From Mucilaginibacter sp. SG564 (GTDB taxonomy: Bacteria > Bacteroidota > Bacteroidia > Sphingobacteriales > Sphingobacteriaceae): a DNA stretch of 64,000 nt. Below are positions 61,319 to 64,000 of this stretch, one piece after another. The DNA lies in the NCBI RefSeq assembly GCF_013149275.1, contig NZ_JABGNA010000006.1:62001-126000 (forward strand), read 5' to 3'. The number at the start of each line of letters is the position of its first letter. The stretch's first letter is position 1. The position numbers and the translations under genes were made by a program. The notes beneath the pieces were generated by a model, which saw only the letters and a program-made list of their open reading frames with translations, was not told the DNA's origin and did no database searches.

Positions 61319-61801
61319 TCATTGACTTAATAATTTGGCCGCCTGCGGGGCGTTTAGCCTCGTGGTCACTTTAAATTTCTTGCCCGCCTGTTCGTTATAA
61401 TTTTTGAAAAAGGCTTCGAGCTGATCAATGAGAACCTGTGGCAACTCCTCCAGTGTATGGATATCCGAGTATAGCTGGGAAACTTCCGGAATACCGATAA
61501 AACGGTCATTCCGTACCTTGTGCCCGTTCCGTTCGGTTTGCTCTGCTTTTAATCCGCCAATGATCCGGCAATCTACCAGGCAACCGGGAAAAGTGGAACC
61601 TTCGGAGATCACGATGATATCCAGCGGGTCTCCGTCCTCTCCTTTGGTTCCCGGGATCATCCCGAAATCAAAGGGAAAGACCAGTCCGGCGGGCAGGATC
61701 TTATTCAGTTTAAAACGTTTTTCCGCCGGATCATAGTCGAACTTCTGGTTCGATCCCTTCGGACATTCGATCATCGCGGTGATTATAGTCGGCTTATTCA
61801 T
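61319..61801 (-). CDS. ppa: Inorganic pyrophosphatase, family I
   Basis: A 160-residue soluble enzyme that hydrolyses pyrophosphate. It has the opening IECPKGSNQKFDYDPAEKRF cut at the core, PFDFGMIPGT and the family I metal site GEDGDPLDIIVISE. A second Asp-rich part is modified, since the usual D-x-K in strand 5 appears as RNDRFIG. Length is on the short side of the family (175). It starts 3 bp after the low-affinity iron permease stop, so the two are cotranscribed. A second, housekeeping pyrophosphatase probably exists elsewhere. Confidence 0.88.
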   Translation of the reverse strand: MNKPTIITAMIECPKGSNQKFDYDPAEKRFKLNKILPAGLVFPFDFGMIPGTKGEDGDPLDIIVISEGSTFPGCLVDCRIIGGLKAEQTERNGHKVRNDRFIGIPEVSQLYSDIHTLEELPQVLIDQLEAFFKNYNEQAGKKFKVTTRLNAPQAAKLLSQ

Positions 61802-61804
61802 GGC

Positions 61805-62266
61805 TCAGGTCTTTTTAATCGGCTTCCGTGTCTGTGATTTTCTTTTCTGGTTTTCTGCAGCAGCATCTATTGAATGCGTGCGGGTAAGATCATTTTCCTT
61901 TTCTGCCAGATCGGACAACCGGATATAAAATTTATAAAGATGGTCCAGTTCTTCTTCGGTCAGGTCCTCTATATTAACCATGCGGTTACTGGTGCCCTCG
62001 TGCGAGGCCAGCAATTCATTCAGCTTCAGGTGGACGGCCTTGGAGTCTTTATTTTGCGATTTCTGGATAAGAAAGACCATCAGGAAAGTTATGATCGTCG
62101 TGCCCGTATTAATGACGAGCTGCCATGTTTCCGAATAATGAAATAACGGTCCGGTAACAGCCCAAATGAGCACGGTTGATGTAGCGATGATAAATGCAGC
62201 GGAACTTCCGGTGGCCGCTGTGGCCCAGTTACTGAAACGTTCGAATAAATTCTTACTTTTCTTCAT
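61805..62266 (-). CDS. Low-affinity iron permease family membrane protein
   Basis: A 153-residue protein with a short N-terminal amphipathic part (LFERFSNWATAATGSSAAFI) leading to a hydrophobic helix. A second helix carries TGTTIITFLMVFLIQKSQNK, the signature of the low-affinity iron permease family. The C-terminal half is charged and helical (LTEELDHLYKFYIRLSDLAE). Bacterial members are of uncertain transport function. The start codon overlaps the previous stop by 4 bases (ATGA), and pyrophosphatase follows after 3 bp. Confidence 0.85.
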   Translation of the reverse strand: MKKSKNLFERFSNWATAATGSSAAFIIATSTVLIWAVTGPLFHYSETWQLVINTGTTIITFLMVFLIQKSQNKDSKAVHLKLNELLASHEGTSNRMVNIEDLTEEELDHLYKFYIRLSDLAEKENDLTRTHSIDAAAENQKRKSQTRKPIKKT

Positions 62267-64000
62267 TTGGTCTTCCAGTTAATATAAACTTCACTGTCAC
62301 CGGGAATAGTAAATTCCAGGTGACCCTCTTTTGTTTTCCTACCTTTCGCCGGTTCTTTTCCCCCATTCAGCGTCACCGAAAAATCCGGCAGTTTACCTTT
62401 ACCTGACTTAATCAACATCAGGCGGCAGTTAAGGCGCGCATCTCCCGCCAGCCTGAATCTGGCCGGACGGTGCTTTTTTGGCGAGAAGCCATAAGTGGGG
62501 TAATCGGTATAGATCATAAAGGGCTCATCTTCCACCTGCATATAATGGCGTGGGAGGATACCGAAAGCATTTCCCGCACCGTAAACCTCTTGCCCAACTT
62601 CGCCGGATTTCTCCCAGCCGTCATGCATATCCTCCAGCGCGATCCACAGGTTCGGGTCGACTTCAGCCGTCTTGACCTCGTCTGACAACATCGCCTTCGG
62701 CAGCATCGTCGGATAGTAGTAAACCGCGCGTTCCACCAGGAACCGTATATATTCGGCCATCAGCAAACGCAGGGAAGGCAGAATATCGAGGCCTTCGGCG
62801 TGCCGCAGGTAATCATGAAAGGCACAGAAGACTTCCTGCTCCTCGTAAACCGCCGTATAGGGCGCATCGTTCAGCGGGAACAGGGCAAAAAACGATGGAA
62901 AATTTCGCCCGTAGCCATAATTGCAGTCCCAGAGTTTTACGTTCCTGAACACATTAGCCAGGCATAAATAACTGAGCTCTTTATATACTTCTTTTCGGGT
63001 GACCTTATACAGCCGTAATAAGGCACCTGCCGAGAAGGAGGTATTATTCGCCTGGTAGAATAAGTCAAAACCTAAACCTTGCAGTTTTAAAGCGCCTCTT
63101 TCAGCTTCGGCTAAATAACGTTTGTTGCCTGTCAGTTCCCAGGCCTGCAGCATTACATGTGCATACAAACCCGGCACATCCTTTTCACCGCCTTTTCCAG
63201 GTTGTGTTTCCGCTTTGATCACCTCGAGCGTGTCCATTTTATAAAACACCGGCCACCTGTAATTGAAATGGCGGGCCACCTTTATCGCGAATTCCAGCGA
63301 ATCCAGGAACAGTTTTTCGGCAGCTTTATCCCCTTTGAGCGCTAAGCGTGACAAGTTCAGCAGCGGGTGATGCAGATACCAGGAATCCATAACCATTGGC
63401 TTTTTGTGTTCTTCTTCGCCTTCCATCTTGTCGGCCACTTTAGGGTGCCAGCGCATGATCGTGCCAAGTTCCTCATTATAAAAAGCGGGCAGGCCTTCCT
63501 TGATCTTTTTCATCACTTCCAGCTGGCCATCGCTCCATTCTACATAATCCAGCAAAGGCAGGAGTACTGCCAGTTGTACCATGATCTCAGGTGGTGTTGC
63601 ATAATCACAGACATAAGCGTTCAGGTAATGATTCCCGTTCACCTGTGACCAGCAACCCGGGCTTTCGGTCAGGTCAGTTAAACCTTTTTGCAAAGTTTCC
63701 GGCCAGTTTTTATAAGTAGTAGCCGGTTTAGGCAATTGCAGATAAACTGCCGCTAATAAATCAAGATACTGGCGTACCATGGCTCCCTCATCTGCAGGTA
63801 CTTCTTCAGAAAAGACAATAAACGCGTCACTCAGGGCATAAGTTTTCCCTGCTTCCAATGGTTTATTTTTCAAAGTAGGAGGCAGGGCAAATCCAATTTC
63901 CGGCCATTCGCCACCCACCGTATCTCCGGCCGAGGTCTCGGTCTGCTGGTTATAGTCCGCCAGTGCGGTCAGATTCTGCAGGTAAAGCACAGAACCCGCC
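62263..64000 (-). CDS. Six-hairpin glycosidase-like protein, partial at right edge
   Basis: At least 579 residues; the frame stays open to the window end, so the true start lies outside. The GTG at 63990 is not a credible start. The central part has repeated helical pairs and segments like MDSWYLHHPLLNLSRL, LYAHVMLQAWELTGNKRYL and WIALEDMHDGWEKSG. This suggests an (alpha/alpha)6 barrel like that of glycoside hydrolases or epimerases. A beta-sandwich C-terminus (after about residue 500) completes it. No signal peptide can be judged. I cannot name the family. It heads a run with the iron permease and pyrophosphatase genes. Confidence 0.6.
   Translation of the reverse strand, partial: AGSVLYLQNLTALADYNQQTETSAGDTVGGEWPEIGFALPPTLKNKPLEAGKTYALSDAFIVFSEEVPADEGAMVRQYLDLLAAVYLQLPKPATTYKNWPETLQKGLTDLTESPGCWSQVNGNHYLNAYVCDYATPPEIMVQLAVLLPLLDYVEWSDGQLEVMKKIKEGLPAFYNEELGTIMRWHPKVADKMEGEEEHKKPMVMDSWYLHHPLLNLSRLALKGDKAAEKLFLDSLEFAIKVARHFNYRWPVFYKMDTLEVIKAETQPGKGGEKDVPGLYAHVMLQAWELTGNKRYLAEAERGALKLQGLGFDLFYQANNTSFSAGALLRLYKVTRKEVYKELSYLCLANVFRNVKLWDCNYGYGRNFPSFFALFPLNDAPYTAVYEEQEVFCAFHDYLRHAEGLDILPSLRLLMAEYIRFLVERAVYYYPTMLPKAMLSDEVKTAEVDPNLWIALEDMHDGWEKSGEVGQEVYGAGNAFGILPRHYMQVEDEPFMIYTDYPTYGFSPKKHRPARFRLAGDARLNCRLMLIKSGKGKLPDFSVTLNGGKEPAKGRKTKEGHLEFTIPGDSEVYINWKTK

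Overview
The window looks like a chromosomal segment from a Bacteroidota bacterium, most likely Sphingobacteriaceae of the Mucilaginibacter/Pedobacter kind. This is inferred from protein style, paired SusC/SusD outer-membrane genes, a hybrid two-component regulator, and promoters with the Bacteroidota -7 box TAnnTTTG. No rRNA, tRNA or CRISPR array was seen.

Region 1 (1-5.7 kb) is accessory DNA. A LytTR-type membrane regulator (305-1219) is preceded by a perfect direct repeat that looks like its own binding site. A three-gene HipB-HipS-HipT toxin-antitoxin operon (1900-3346) has four operator copies spaced exactly 40 bp apart, and is bracketed by two copies of a ~147-bp structured repeat. A DUF4143-type ATPase (3832-4995) and a decayed IS21-like transposase fragment (5166-5439) follow.

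Region 2 (5.7-46.7 kb) is a large glucurono(arabino)xylan utilization locus. It carries an SDR mannonate oxidoreductase, mannonate dehydratase UxuA, GH10 xylanase, two GH43 enzymes, GH51, a CE1-like esterase, two SusC/SusD pairs, a 1390-residue hybrid two-component sensor, GH115 and GH67 alpha-glucuronidases, two SGNH acetyl esterases, GH95, a frameshifted GH8 exo-oligoxylanase and GH127. The logic is: bind and import xylan fragments (SusCD), strip acetyl/feruloyl, arabinose, galactose/fucose and glucuronate side groups, cut the backbone, and feed uronic acid through fructuronate and mannonate to KDG. Two shared DNA motifs tie the locus together. A box reading AACATTTGT on the coding strand lies upstream of nearly every transcription unit, always in the same orientation and often as a 21-bp-spaced pair. 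A palindrome CAATCGATTG lies near both susC genes and between the sensor and GH115.

Region 3 (46.7-52 kb) is a decayed patch. It has fragments of a possible defence module, two MITE-like elements with IS21-style terminal repeats that truncate genes on either side, a small lipoprotein, a 5'-truncated histidine kinase, and an intact PAS-PAS-GAF histidine kinase with its response regulator.

Region 4 (52-64 kb) is a general-stress island. It encodes Hsp20, single-stranded DNA-binding protein, an isocitrate lyase/PEP mutase-family enzyme, two stress-type SDRs, two DUF892 ferritin-like proteins, small lysine-rich proteins (DUF6496-like, DUF3175), a flavodoxin-fold oxidoreductase, a CinA C-terminal protein, DUF421, a pyrophosphatase, a low-affinity iron permease family protein, and a glycosidase-like protein running off the right edge.
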